A DNA stretch of 64,000 nucleotides from Roseibium sp. Sym1 (GTDB taxonomy: Bacteria > Pseudomonadota > Alphaproteobacteria > Rhizobiales > Stappiaceae). Position numbers and translations under genes: made by a program. Each line of letters opens with the position of its first letter. Position 1 is the stretch's first letter. The DNA lies in assembly GCF_027359675.1 (NCBI RefSeq), contig NZ_CP114786.1, positions 2,323,501 through 2,387,500 on the forward strand. The letters run 5' to 3'. Shown here piece after piece: positions 26,975 to 36,357 of the stretch. Below the pieces are notes generated by a model that saw only the letters and a program-made list of their open reading frames with translations, was not told where the DNA came from and did not search any database.

Positions 26975-28081
26975 ATGAAAATCCAATCAATAGAAACATT
27001 TACCAATGAATTTGTCTGCTTCGTGCGGGTGACGGCCGACAGCGGTGCGACGGGCTGGGGGCAGGTGGCGCCCTATTGCGCCGACATCACCGCGGAGGTG
27101 GTGCACCGTCAGGTCGCGCCTTATGCCCTGGGCGCGGACGCCTTTGACATCGCCCACCTGATGGACATCATTCCGGACCGCGAGCACAAGTTCCCCGGCG
27201 CCTATCTGCGCCGCGCCATGGGCGGGCTCGACACCGCCCTGTTCGACCTGCGCGGCAAACTGGAAGGCAAGCCGGTCTGTGAACTCATCGGCGGCACGCC
27301 GGGCAAGGTGCGCGCCTACGGCTCGTCGATGAAGCGGGACATCACGCCCCGCGACGAGGCCGACCGGCTGAAAAAACAGCAGGACCGGTACGGCTTCGAT
27401 GCGTTCAAGTTCCGGATCGGCGCGGAATGCGGCCGGGACCAGGACGAATGGCCGGGCCGGACGGAGGAGATCGTGCCGGTCATGCGCAAGGCCTTCGATG
27501 ACAATACCGCGCTGCTGGTCGATGCCAATTCCTGCTATTCGCCGGCGAAGGCCATCGAAGTGGGGCACCTCCTGCAGGACAACGGCATTTCCCATTACGA
27601 GGAGCCCTGCCCCTACTGGCATTATGACCAGACCAAACAGGTGACCGATGCGCTGGAGATCGATGTGACCGGCGGCGAACAGGATTGTTCGCTTGTGGAC
27701 TGGAAGCGCATGATCGACGGGCGCGTGGTCGACGTGATCCAGCCGGATATCTGTTACCTCGGCGGCATGGTGCGCACCATGCAGGTGGCGCGGATGGCGC
27801 ACGAGGCAGGCCTGCCCTGCACGCCGCACGCGGCCAACCTGTCGCTGGTGACGCTGTTCACCATGCATCTGCTCAGGGCCATTCCGAATGCCGGCAAGTA
27901 CCTGGAATTCTCCATCGAGGAAGAAGACTATTATCCCTGGCAATACGGTCTGTTCCGGTCCTCGCCCTATGAGATTGTCGACGGCCATGCGGTCGTTACC
28001 GACGCGCCGGGCTGGGGCGTCGAGATCGACCCGGAATGGCTGGCGAAATCCACCTACAAGATCAGTTCCTGGGAGCGCTGA
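26975..28081 (+). CDS. Enolase-superfamily protein (mandelate racemase subgroup-like), substrate unknown
   Basis: A 368-residue protein. The first acid-base motif is KFRIG (a KxR variant, near residue 145). Metal ligands are suggested by LLVDANSCY, YEEPCP and GGEQD, and a late HAAN histidine lies near residue 290, as in the mandelate racemase/sugar-acid dehydratase subgroup. The ATG at 26975 was chosen because similarity begins there (MKIQSIETFTNEF). It is followed 2 bp after its stop by an aldehyde dehydrogenase gene and is divergent from the MocR-amine importer genes. It should abstract an alpha-proton of a carboxylate substrate, by epimerisation or dehydration; which one cannot be told here. 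Confidence 0.85.
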   Translation: MKIQSIETFTNEFVCFVRVTADSGATGWGQVAPYCADITAEVVHRQVAPYALGADAFDIAHLMDIIPDREHKFPGAYLRRAMGGLDTALFDLRGKLEGKPVCELIGGTPGKVRAYGSSMKRDITPRDEADRLKKQQDRYGFDAFKFRIGAECGRDQDEWPGRTEEIVPVMRKAFDDNTALLVDANSCYSPAKAIEVGHLLQDNGISHYEEPCPYWHYDQTKQVTDALEIDVTGGEQDCSLVDWKRMIDGRVVDVIQPDICYLGGMVRTMQVARMAHEAGLPCTPHAANLSLVTLFTMHLLRAIPNAGKYLEFSIEEEDYYPWQYGLFRSSPYEIVDGHAVVTDAPGWGVEIDPEWLAKSTYKISSWER

Positions 28082-28083
28082 GC

Positions 28084-29577
28084 ATGCTAACTGCCAACGA
28101 ACTTCTGGAAGAATATGCCGAAACCGGCACGCTTTCGGCGCTGCCGCTCGGCCATTTCATCGACGGCACCTTCACCCAGCCGTCGCACAACCGGACCATG
28201 GACAGCTTCGATCCGGGGCGTGGCGAGGCCTTTGCCCGGTTCACGGCCGGAACGGCCGAGGATGTCGATCAGGCAGTGCAGTCGGCCCGAAGGGCCTTCG
28301 AAACGGTCTGGCGGGACATGGCGCCGGTCGAGCGCGCCCGTATCCTGCAGAAGGCGTCGCAGCTGATCCTCGACAATCTCGACCTGCTGGCCGTGACCGA
28401 GACCCTGGACAGCGGCAAGCCGCTGCAGGAGGCGATGGGTGACGTGCGCGGCGCGGCGCGAACGTTCGAATATTACGCCGGCGCCTGCGACAAGCTGCAG
28501 GGTGACAGCTTTCCACTCGGGCCGGACTATATCGGCTACGCCATCCACGAGCCGGTCGGCGTGACGGCGCATATCATTCCGTGGAACTTTCCGATTTCGA
28601 CCGCCGCCAGAGGTTTCGCGCCTGCCCTTGCGGCGGGCTGCACGGTTGTCGCCAAGCCTGCGGAGCAGACACCGTTCACGGCTCTGATGCTGGCGAAGAT
28701 CCTGAGCGAGGCCGGTCTGCCGGACGGTGTCTGCAACGTCGTCACCGGCACGGGCGCGGAGACCGGAGCGCCGCTGACTTCCCATCGGCACGTCGACCAC
28801 ATCACCTTCACCGGCTCGGTGCAGACGGGCCGGACGGTGATGAAGGCGGCGGCCGAAGACATCACCCGGGTGGTGCTGGAACTCGGCGGCAAGTCGCCGG
28901 TGGTGGTGCTGGCCGATTGCGACAAGGAGCAGGCCCTCGACGGGGTCATCGGCGCGATCTACGAGAATGCCGGCCAGATCTGTTCGGCGGGTTCGCGCCT
29001 GGTGATCGAGAAAAGCATCCACGGGGACTTCGTCGCCGAACTGGTTCGCCGTGTGAAAACCCTGAAGCTTGGGCACGGCCTTGAGCAGCCGGATGTCGGT
29101 CCGGTGAATTCCGCCGAGCACCTTGCCAGGATCGCGGGTTTTGTCGACCGGGCGAAAGAGCGCGGCGCCCATATCGCCGTCGGCGGCTCCGTCACGAAGG
29201 ACCCGGCAACGGGCAAGGGCTGGTTCTTCGAGCCGACCATCGTCGACGCGGTCGCCGCCGACGACGAACTGGCGCAGGAGGAGATCTTCGGGCCGGTGCT
29301 CACCGTGCAGGTCGCCGAGGATGCGGATCACGCGCTGGAGCTGGCCAATGACTGCCAGTACGGCCTGGTCGCCGGCATCTACACATCCGATTTTGCCCGG
29401 GCCCATCGGTTCGCGCGCAAGATCGACGCGGGACAGATCTTCATCAACGAGTATTTCGCCGGCGGCATCGAGGTGCCGTTCGGCGGCAACAAGAAATCCG
29501 GCTTCGGCCGGGAGAAGGGCCTGGAAGGACTGAAGAGCTACTGCAAGACCAAGAGCATTGCCGCCAGGATCGCCTGA
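28084..29577 (+). CDS. NAD(P)-dependent aldehyde dehydrogenase
   Basis: A 497-residue protein. The catalytic Glu is in VVLELGGKSPVVV (near residue 265) and the catalytic Cys in ENAGQICSAGSRLV (near 300). IPWNFPIS near 165 and EEIFGPVLTVQ near 400 are family landmarks. It starts 2 bp after the enolase stop, so the two are co-translated, and it ends at a strong terminator. In this island it probably oxidises the aldehyde made by the amine oxidoreductase or the GMC enzymes. Confidence 0.9.
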   Translation: MLTANELLEEYAETGTLSALPLGHFIDGTFTQPSHNRTMDSFDPGRGEAFARFTAGTAEDVDQAVQSARRAFETVWRDMAPVERARILQKASQLILDNLDLLAVTETLDSGKPLQEAMGDVRGAARTFEYYAGACDKLQGDSFPLGPDYIGYAIHEPVGVTAHIIPWNFPISTAARGFAPALAAGCTVVAKPAEQTPFTALMLAKILSEAGLPDGVCNVVTGTGAETGAPLTSHRHVDHITFTGSVQTGRTVMKAAAEDITRVVLELGGKSPVVVLADCDKEQALDGVIGAIYENAGQICSAGSRLVIEKSIHGDFVAELVRRVKTLKLGHGLEQPDVGPVNSAEHLARIAGFVDRAKERGAHIAVGGSVTKDPATGKGWFFEPTIVDAVAADDELAQEEIFGPVLTVQVAEDADHALELANDCQYGLVAGIYTSDFARAHRFARKIDAGQIFINEYFAGGIEVPFGGNKKSGFGREKGLEGLKSYCKTKSIAARIA

Positions 29578-29601
29578 ACAGATATGCCGTTTCCTCCCCT
29601 G

Positions 29602-29634
29602 GGCCGGTTCGCATCGTCGAACCGGCCTCTTTTT
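29602..29634 (+). terminator. Rho-independent terminator after the aldehyde dehydrogenase gene
   Basis: Perfect 10-bp stem GGCCGGTTCG/CGAACCGGCC with a 6-nt loop, followed by TCTTTTT. It ends the enolase/aldehyde dehydrogenase operon. Confidence 0.92.
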
Positions 29635-29755
29635 ACGCAGGTGGGGTGAGCAATCATGCGGGTTGCGGCGAAAGGGGGCTTGTGTTGACGGACCGATGAG
29701 CCAATGATGGGGACAGCGCTACCGAACGTGGATCAAAGGCAGAAACTTGTCTCTC

Positions 29756-31312
29756 ATGCGCTTGTGTCATGCCCCCATCCGGACCACGCCGCTTCCGCGG
29801 GCTTTTAGTGCCTGTGGCAGTGGTCTCCTTCAGCTTGCTCTTCTGCTTCTGTTGCTGTCGTGCATGGCGGCTCAATCGGCAACCGATCCCTTTGCCGAAA
29901 AACGCATGGCCCTGGTGGTCGGCATTGCCGGCTACGAGAACGCGCCCGATCTGGCCAACACGACCAATGACGGCAAGCTCATCTCGGACACGCTCAACGA
30001 ATTGAATTTCAGGGTGTCGGAACATTTCGACATCGGTCTGGCCGAGTTCCGTGACCTGTTGGAACAGTTCGCCTTCGAGGCGGAAACGGCAGATGTCGCC
30101 CTTGTCTACTACGCGGGTCACGGGATCGAGGTCGGCGGACGCAACTACCTGGTTCCCGCGGATGCCAAGGCGAGCAGCCGTCAGCAGGTCGCCGATACGT
30201 CCGTTTCTCTCGACGATATTCTGGCGGCGGTCGACAAGGCCCGGCAGCTCAGGATCGTGATCCTGGATTCCTGCCGCAACGATCCCTTCGCGGATCTCGG
30301 CGGCAGCCGCGAGACGCTCACGGTCGACAACAGAAGCGCCCGTCAGGGGCTTGCACCGGCCTCGCCCGAGCGCGGAACCCTGGTTGCCTATGCCGCGGAA
30401 GCCGGAGCCGTTGCCCTGGACGGCGCAGGTGACAACAGTCCCTTCGCGATGGCACTTGCGCAGACCCTGAAGACACGGGATCTTGAAATCGGACTTGCCT
30501 TTCGCAAGGTCCGGGACACGGTCCTGAAGACGACCGGGAACGCGCAGGAGCCACACACTTACGGATCGCTGTCCGGCAAACCTTATTTCCTCGCCGGGAC
30601 CAGCCAGGAGGTCAATGTCCTGGAGGCCTCCGCGCGCAAGAATGCCTGGGGCCGGCTGGAAATCGACCAGGAAGAACAGTTGCAGGTGGCGGCAAGGGAA
30701 GGCGACAGCAGGGCGTTGAAGGGGCTTGCCTACATGCGCCTCAATCCGGACGAGGACCGCTATGACCCGGCGCGCGCGGCGGCGCTGCTGGAACAGGCCG
30801 CCGATGCCGGAGATCCCGAGGCCATGTTCGAGCTTGCCCGCATGTACGAACGCGGCATCGGCGTCGAGCAGGATGTCGACAGGGCCCTGGAGCTGTTCCG
30901 CAAATCGGCAGCCGAGGGCTTTGCGGATGCGATCAACGATCTCGGCTTTCTTCACTACCAGGGCGGGCTGGGCATCGTGCGCGATCCCAAGAAGGCGATC
31001 GAGCTGTTCGGACAGGCGGCGGACCAGCGGCACCCTGAAGCCATGTTCAACTATGCGGCTCTCATTGATGACGGTGTCGTGGAGGGCAAGAAGCCTGACG
31101 ACGCGGCGGAATATCTCTATCGCGCCCTGAGATCGGGCAACGAGGAGGTCCTGGGGCAGTTGTCGGAAAACCCGAAGATGTTCAAGGCCGAGACGCGCAG
31201 GTCCCTGCAGCGAAAGCTGTCCGAACGTTCCTTTTATACGGGCAGCATCGACGGCCAGTTCGGACCGCAGACTCAGCGCGGTCTCCGCAAGGCCTATGGC
31301 CTTTCGGATTGA
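29756..31312 (+). CDS. Secreted caspase-like (C14) protein with Sel1 repeats and a C-terminal peptidoglycan-binding-like motif
   Basis: About 518 residues. A hydrophobic N-terminal segment ends in LLLLSCMAAQSA, a signal peptide or weak lipobox. The caspase domain follows: MALVVGIAGYENAPDLANT, catalytic His122 in YYAGHG, catalytic Cys173 in LDSCRNDPF. From about residue 330 come Sel1-type repeats (AAALLEQAADAGDPEAMFELARMYERG and following). The last 40 residues (QRKLSERSFYTGSIDGQFGPQTQRGL) resemble a PG-binding 1 domain. The ATG 29756 was taken; a TTG lies three codons upstream. It has its own region downstream of a terminator. No obvious partner is adjacent, and the substrate is unknown. Confidence 0.85.
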   Translation: MRLCHAPIRTTPLPRAFSACGSGLLQLALLLLLLSCMAAQSATDPFAEKRMALVVGIAGYENAPDLANTTNDGKLISDTLNELNFRVSEHFDIGLAEFRDLLEQFAFEAETADVALVYYAGHGIEVGGRNYLVPADAKASSRQQVADTSVSLDDILAAVDKARQLRIVILDSCRNDPFADLGGSRETLTVDNRSARQGLAPASPERGTLVAYAAEAGAVALDGAGDNSPFAMALAQTLKTRDLEIGLAFRKVRDTVLKTTGNAQEPHTYGSLSGKPYFLAGTSQEVNVLEASARKNAWGRLEIDQEEQLQVAAREGDSRALKGLAYMRLNPDEDRYDPARAAALLEQAADAGDPEAMFELARMYERGIGVEQDVDRALELFRKSAAEGFADAINDLGFLHYQGGLGIVRDPKKAIELFGQAADQRHPEAMFNYAALIDDGVVEGKKPDDAAEYLYRALRSGNEEVLGQLSENPKMFKAETRRSLQRKLSERSFYTGSIDGQFGPQTQRGLRKAYGLSD

Positions 31313-31564
31313 CGAGTCCGAGGCGGACCTTCTTCTGGATAGCTTGCTTTCGCAGAGTAATTTTGAGACTATTGTATTTGGTCAAGATTTTATGATTGAA
31401 GTTAATGGAATCTGACTACTATTGAGTGTGTTTTGGAAATTTGCCAATGTAAAAATATGTAATCCAGTAGAATTTATTCGCTTTCAGTATTTTCATAATA
31501 TTTGATTCCGATTTTCAGACATCTGATTTTTTTAAATGAATGTCGAGATTTGTTGAGGTGAAAC

Positions 31565-32248
31565 ATGTTCAAGAGCAAAATCAGTGCCGGCCTTCTTGCC
31601 GCGTGCATGGCTGGGCAGCTTGTGGCGGCGTCAGCCAGCCCCGCAAATGCAATGGTGTTGCCTGCCGGACCATCGCCGCTACCTTTTGAGGACGGCAAAG
31701 CGCTCCCGAATGACCTGCTGCTTGTTCAGTACAATTCCAGTGAAAGCATGAGCTCCAGTTCGTCCAGTTCGCCTTCCTATGCCGGCGAAAGGGATCCGCG
31801 GTTGAGCGCTTCCGACGGACTGAGCGACCGGGTTACGCGGGGCGTTGTCTGGCTCATCGAGAGCGGCGGCAGGGAGTGCCAGGCCAACTTCCGCCCGGAA
31901 TACCGCGTTGACTGTTTTCGAAACGTCCTGGCGCGGGCGGCGTCCACGATCGAAAACCGGCCAGGCTATCAGCCGGCTGCACGGGAACTCAGAAGCCTGT
32001 CCCGCAAGCTCGATCGTATTGTAACCCGCTATCAGGACCCAACCGCTCCACGCGTTTCACAGGGGCGGCGCTCCTATCGCGCGGTTGCCAAGGCCAGCCT
32101 TGAGCAGGCGAACAGGGAAGCCTCCGCCGCGATCGACGAAACCGTCACGAAGCTGCTGCGGTCAGCCGGGAATTCCGAAAAGCGCAAGACCCACTACTCG
32201 CAGATCGCCACGGCGGTCGGATCGTCAAAACGGTTGTTGCGGTCCTGA
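31565..32248 (+). CDS. Exported hypothetical protein
   Basis: A 227-residue protein not recognised as any family. The signal peptide (KSKISAGLLAACMAGQLVAA, cleavage near SPANA) is followed by a low-complexity serine stretch (residues 58-70). The rest is a mostly helical, basic domain with two cysteines (ECQANFRPEYRVDCF, near 104-116) that could form a disulfide. GAGGTG precedes the ATG by a few bases. The 250 bp upstream are unusually AT-rich for this window, which could reflect a strong promoter or foreign DNA. It converges on the small exported protein at 32264. Confidence 0.65.
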   Translation: MFKSKISAGLLAACMAGQLVAASASPANAMVLPAGPSPLPFEDGKALPNDLLLVQYNSSESMSSSSSSSPSYAGERDPRLSASDGLSDRVTRGVVWLIESGGRECQANFRPEYRVDCFRNVLARAASTIENRPGYQPAARELRSLSRKLDRIVTRYQDPTAPRVSQGRRSYRAVAKASLEQANREASAAIDETVTKLLRSAGNSEKRKTHYSQIATAVGSSKRLLRS

Positions 32249-32263
32249 GGCGGATCGCAGCAC

Positions 32264-32596
32264 TCAGTCGCCGGCCGGTGCAGCAGGGTCGTCGCCGGGT
32301 GACGGCCGGGCGGGGATCTCGCCGGGCTCGATGACCGGTGTTCTGCCTTTTTCCGGTGCCGGTTCGACCAGCTCGGCATCGCCGACGGGCGCGGGCTTCA
32401 GGACGCCGTCGCATTCGGTCATGATGCCGGCGGTTGTGTCCTGCTGTTCCAGCGGGCGCTCCTCTCCCGGTGTGACGACGCAGTCGCCGGTGGGCTGGTC
32501 GGCCTCCGCCGGATATCCAAGAAATACAATGGCGGCGACCGCCAGGACGGTTGTCCCGGCACACAGGCTGTTTCCCCTATTTCGTAAAAGGGCCAT
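32264..32596 (-). CDS. Small exported hypothetical protein, acidic and proline-rich
   Basis: A 110-residue protein. The ATG at 32596 has a perfect AGGAGG 6 bp upstream. A signal peptide (MALLRNRGNSLCAGTTVLAV, then FLGYPAEA) is followed by a proline- and glutamate-rich tail containing two cysteines (DCVV and ECDG). No family is recognised. It is divergent from the DASS transporter at 32759 and convergent with the exported protein at 31565. Confidence 0.6.
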   Translation of the reverse strand: MALLRNRGNSLCAGTTVLAVAAIVFLGYPAEADQPTGDCVVTPGEERPLEQQDTTAGIMTECDGVLKPAPVGDAELVEPAPEKGRTPVIEPGEIPARPSPGDDPAAPAGD

Positions 32597-32758
32597 GACG
32601 TCCTCCTGAATGCTGTCTCCCTGGAAAACGCGCTTGGGGCAAAGTGGTTCAATTGCGGGGAGCATCAGACCCTGGTCGTCACAGGCCTGCACGGGTTTTC
32701 ACGACTTGTTTTGCGAGTGCAGCCCTTCCAGAGTCGGAGCCAGACAAGGGGATTCGGC

Positions 32759-34168
32759 ATGGACTGGAGAATATCAAGCCCGGCGATCGTGACCGCCGCC
32801 AACGCGTGCGCCGTGGTAATCGCGATCGCAGGTTCGGTGTTGCCGCCGCAGGCCGGGCTCACCTCCGGTGCGCAGGCGGCGGCCGGCGTCGGGATCCTGA
32901 TGGCCGTTCTGTGGGTGACGGAAACCATCCCGCTCGCGGTGACGGCGCTGTTGCCGCTTGCGCTCTTTCCGCTTGCCGGCATCGCAACGATTGCCGATCT
33001 GTCGTCCTCCTATGCCAACCCGGTGATCTTCCTGTTTCTCGGCGGTTTCATGATCGCCAAGGCCATCGAGAAATGGGGACTGCACCGGCGCCTGGCCTTT
33101 GCGATCCTGGCGCGGACACACGGGGACCCGAAACGGGTTATCCTGTCGGTCATGGTCGCGACCGCCTTTCTCAGTCTGTGGATCAGCAACACGGCCTCAA
33201 CCATGGTGGCGGCGCCGATTGCAGCGTCCATTGCCGCGCTTCGAGGGGAGAAGGACGGTTTCGGCACCGCTTTGATGCTGGGCGTTGCGTACGCGGCGAC
33301 CATCGGCGGCATGGGCTCGCTGATCGGAACACCGCCCAACGCGCTTTTCGCCGCCTATATGGAAGACGCCCATGGCATCGTCATCGGCTTCGCCGAATGG
33401 ATGCTTGTCGGCCTTCCGGTCGTGATCTTGTTGTTGCCGCTGACATGGATGTTCCTGACGCGCTTTACCTTCACCATGGGAACAGAGCCGATCGAGGTTT
33501 CCATTCCGCCCTCCGAGCCGCTGTCGGCAGGACAGAAGCGCCTGGCAATCGTAGCTGCCCTGACGGCCAGTGGCTGGATGCTTCGGCCGCTGCTTTCGGA
33601 GGCGTTGCCCGGTCTTGGCATAAGCGATGCGGGCATCGCGATGACCGGGGCGCTCGCGCTGTTCGTGATCAGTGCGGGCAATCGCACGGGTGCTCGACTG
33701 CTGGATTGGGAGACGGCCGCGAACCTCAGGTGGGACGTCCTCATCCTGTTCGGCGGCGGGTTGTCGCTCGCCTCCGCTATCGAACGGACCGGTCTGGCCG
33801 GCTGGATCGGGCAGCAGGCACAAGGTCTGGAGGGGCTGCCGACACTCTGGATCCTGCTCGCCATGGCGCTCATCATCGTCTATCTCGGAGAACTCGCCTC
33901 CAACACGGCGATGGCGGCGATCTTCCTGCCCGTGGCCGGTGCCGCAGCCGTCGGCATTGGCGCCGATCCGCTGACCTTCGCGCTGCCGGTGGCGATGGCC
34001 GCCTCGATCGGTTTCATGCTGCCGGTCGCGACCCCGCCAAACGCGATCGTCTTTGCCAATCCCTGCGTGACCCGTCCGGATATGCTCCGGGCAGGCGCAC
34101 CGCTCGATCTCATCGGTATTCTTGTGGCGCTGGCGGCAGGGTCGCTGCTCGGACCGGTCGTGTTCTAG
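32759..34168 (+). CDS. DASS/SLC13-family sodium:anion symporter
   Basis: A 469-residue inner-membrane protein with about 12 hydrophobic helices. Family motifs are visible twice, as in the inverted-repeat fold: WISNTASTMVAAPIAASIAA with the preceding FLGGFMIAKAIEKW, and ELASNTAMAAIFLPVAGAAA with MLPVATPPNAIVFA. The SNT motifs bind the carboxylate and sodium. Substrates in the family are C4-dicarboxylates, citrate or sulfate. GGGGA lies 8 bp before the ATG at 32759. It converges on the response regulator gene with 27 bp between them. Confidence 0.9.
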   Translation: MDWRISSPAIVTAANACAVVIAIAGSVLPPQAGLTSGAQAAAGVGILMAVLWVTETIPLAVTALLPLALFPLAGIATIADLSSSYANPVIFLFLGGFMIAKAIEKWGLHRRLAFAILARTHGDPKRVILSVMVATAFLSLWISNTASTMVAAPIAASIAALRGEKDGFGTALMLGVAYAATIGGMGSLIGTPPNALFAAYMEDAHGIVIGFAEWMLVGLPVVILLLPLTWMFLTRFTFTMGTEPIEVSIPPSEPLSAGQKRLAIVAALTASGWMLRPLLSEALPGLGISDAGIAMTGALALFVISAGNRTGARLLDWETAANLRWDVLILFGGGLSLASAIERTGLAGWIGQQAQGLEGLPTLWILLAMALIIVYLGELASNTAMAAIFLPVAGAAAVGIGADPLTFALPVAMAASIGFMLPVATPPNAIVFANPCVTRPDMLRAGAPLDLIGILVALAAGSLLGPVVF

Positions 34169-34195
34169 GCGGCAGTCCGGCCCTAGGCGTTTCGG

Positions 34196-34900
34196 TCAGG
34201 ACGGCTGCCTGGAGTCGATCCGGCCTGGTGCGCCGAAGGAATAACCGACGCCGTAGACCGACTTGATCGGCTGTTCGGCCGATGTTGAATCGGTGATCTT
34301 GCGCCGCAGCCGGCTGACGACCGCGTCGAGATGCCGGTTGTCGAACTGGGTTTGGCGCCGGGACAGGATGCTGGAGAGCTGATCCCGTGTGCAAGTGGCG
34401 CCGGAATGCTCGATCAGGGTACTGACAAAGGTGTTTTCGGTTGCGGTCAAGCGGATCACCTTGCCGTCCGGTGCCAGGAGCTTCCACGCGGTCGGGTCCA
34501 GCTGCCATTGCTGAGGTGAGGGATCCTCGGTTTCGGGCGCGAGCCGCCGCAACAGGCTCTGCACGGCCGCGGAAATTTCCCGCAGGCTGGTGTGTTTGAC
34601 CAGGTAGATGTCGGCGCCGCTTTCGAACCCCTGAACACGGCTTTCCGGATCGCCATGGGCCGTCAGCATGATGATGCCGCAGTTCAGCCGGGCGCGGATG
34701 TCCGTTGCCAGCTCGAAGCCGTTGCCGTCGGGAAGGGAAATGTCGAGGATGATGACATCGGGCAAGACGGGCTCGGCAAGCACGGCATACATGTCGGCCG
34801 CCGTTCCGGCGCCCTGAGCCTCGAACCCGTTCAGGCACATGTAGTCCACCAGATCCGCGCGCAGGGCGTTTTCGTCCTCGACGATGAGAATCCTGCTCAT
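34196..34900 (-). CDS. OmpR-family two-component response regulator
   Basis: A 234-residue protein. The receiver domain (residues 1-115) has acidic residues E8/D9, phospho-acceptor Asp53 in ILDISLPDG, Thr80 in MLTAHG and Lys102. A winged-helix DNA-binding domain follows (about 135-228, with LTATENTFVSTLIEHSGA and HLDAVVSRLRRKI). The ATG at 34900 overlaps the kinase stop as ATGA. The open frame continues far upstream, but only inside the kinase gene in another frame. Together with the kinase it is divergent from the adhesin island, whose promoters carry 10-bp direct repeats of the kind OmpR-type proteins bind. Confidence 0.9.
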   Translation of the reverse strand: MSRILIVEDENALRADLVDYMCLNGFEAQGAGTAADMYAVLAEPVLPDVIILDISLPDGNGFELATDIRARLNCGIIMLTAHGDPESRVQGFESGADIYLVKHTSLREISAAVQSLLRRLAPETEDPSPQQWQLDPTAWKLLAPDGKVIRLTATENTFVSTLIEHSGATCTRDQLSSILSRRQTQFDNRHLDAVVSRLRRKITDSTSAEQPIKSVYGVGYSFGAPGRIDSRQPS

Positions 34901-36357
34901 ACCGCCTCCATGGTCAGTTGCTCCAGGACACGATTCGGCAGGGAGCCGGCCGCGGGCAGATGAACGCGGGCAAGCGTGCCGCCGTTTTGGCGCGGCCGCA
35001 GTTGGAGCCTGCCGCCGTGATACCCGAGCAACTGCCTGCAGGTGTGAATACCGAGGCCGCTGCCGCCGGTGCCGCTGGTGTTGGACGCACGGTAGAAACG
35101 CTGGCCGACCAGGCCGCTCTCCTCCGCGGGAATGCCGATGCCGCGATCGGCGACCTGGATGACCAGCATGTCGTCCCGGATGGAAATGGTGATCTCGACG
35201 GCATCCGAGCCATCGGAATATTTCAGGGAATTGTCTATCAGGTTGACGATCACCGTCTTCAGCATTTCCACATCCGTGCTGAAGGCTGGCAGCCGTGCAG
35301 CGGCATCGAAGATCAGGCGATTGCCGAGAGCGGCATGATCGAAATGCTGCTGGATTTCCCGTATCAGCGCGGGCATATCGACCGTCTCGATTTTCAGGAC
35401 ACCTTCTTGCTGGCGCTCGCTCGACAGGAACCGGTCGATCAGCATGGTCATGCGGGACACCGCCTCGTCTATGCCCCTGATCCGTTTGGAAACGGCTTCC
35501 TGGGGACTGGGGAGCAATGTTGACAGCATCTCGCTGGCGTAACGGATCGCCGCGAGCGGCGTTCGGAATTCGTGGCTGACCATGCGCATGAGCTGCCGTT
35601 GTTCCTTGCGGGCGGTCTTCTCGCCTTCCAGGCTCGCCGACAGCTCCTGTTCCAGCTGGCGCCTGATGGCAACTTCGCGCGCAAGGGCCGTGTTGCGGTC
35701 GCGCAGGTCCATCGACAGGCGCATGCCGACCATGAAGACCAGGCAGATGAAGAAGCCGACAATGAACATGTGACCCTGGAAGAAATACCAGGCGTTGATG
35801 TCCGAGAGCACCCGGCTGTTCGCGACGGTTGCGGGGTTCAGGTGGACCAGTGCGCTCTGCAGCAGACTTGCACCGACATATTCGGCGAGCAGGGCGATGG
35901 TGATCCAGCGCAGGAAACGCGGTTGGCTCCGGTCCATGGCAAGCGTGCGGATCATCAGGCTCATCATCACGACGGTAAAGGCCGTCGAGGCGTGAATGCG
36001 AAACGCAAGGCTGTCGGGAATGTAGATGACTGCCGCGGTCCAGGAAACGAACTGGGCGGCCAGGCAGGCAATGCCGATCCACAAATTGCGCCTTTGGCCG
36101 AGAAAGCGCGCCAGCCCGTCGGCCCACAGGACCAGGCCAAACTTGATGACCATGTTGTCCGTGACGATGCGCAGGAGGGACGGATCCGGACCCCTTTGCA
36201 GATAGAGAAACAGGCCCACCGCGACGGCGACGAACCCGGCGGCTATGACCTTCAGTTCGTAGATATGCCGCCAGAAAATCCACACGAGCATCCAGGCGAT
36301 TGCCATGAAGGTCGTTGTGGCGAATTCCAGGAGCAGCATTGTCTTGAGGTCGATCAT
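34897..36357 (-). CDS. Sensor histidine kinase with multi-helix membrane sensor
   Basis: About 486 residues. The first 230 residues hold seven or so hydrophobic helices without a large periplasmic domain, so it probably senses within or at the membrane. A short coiled coil (REVAIRRQLEQELSASLEGE) leads to the H-box LMRMVSHEFRTPLAAIRYA. The N-box NLIDNSLKYSDG, G1 VADRGIGIPAEE and G2 GSGLGIHTCRQLLGYHGG are all intact. The ATG at 36357 was taken; a GTG lies seven codons upstream. It is transcribed with the response regulator. The ligand is unknown. Confidence 0.88.
   Translation of the reverse strand: MIDLKTMLLLEFATTTFMAIAWMLVWIFWRHIYELKVIAAGFVAVAVGLFLYLQRGPDPSLLRIVTDNMVIKFGLVLWADGLARFLGQRRNLWIGIACLAAQFVSWTAAVIYIPDSLAFRIHASTAFTVVMMSLMIRTLAMDRSQPRFLRWITIALLAEYVGASLLQSALVHLNPATVANSRVLSDINAWYFFQGHMFIVGFFICLVFMVGMRLSMDLRDRNTALAREVAIRRQLEQELSASLEGEKTARKEQRQLMRMVSHEFRTPLAAIRYASEMLSTLLPSPQEAVSKRIRGIDEAVSRMTMLIDRFLSSERQQEGVLKIETVDMPALIREIQQHFDHAALGNRLIFDAAARLPAFSTDVEMLKTVIVNLIDNSLKYSDGSDAVEITISIRDDMLVIQVADRGIGIPAEESGLVGQRFYRASNTSGTGGSGLGIHTCRQLLGYHGGRLQLRPRQNGGTLARVHLPAAGSLPNRVLEQLTMEAV

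Noticed and set aside
32644..34266. 540-residue plus-strand open frame over the DASS gene
   Set aside because: Arg/Gly-rich shadow of the transporter in another frame, without hydrophobic segments or motifs.
34901..36283. Long minus-strand open frame continuing upstream of the response regulator (695 residues in total)
   Set aside because: The added part lies inside the histidine kinase gene in another frame and has no domain sense. The receiver domain begins at the ATG 34900.
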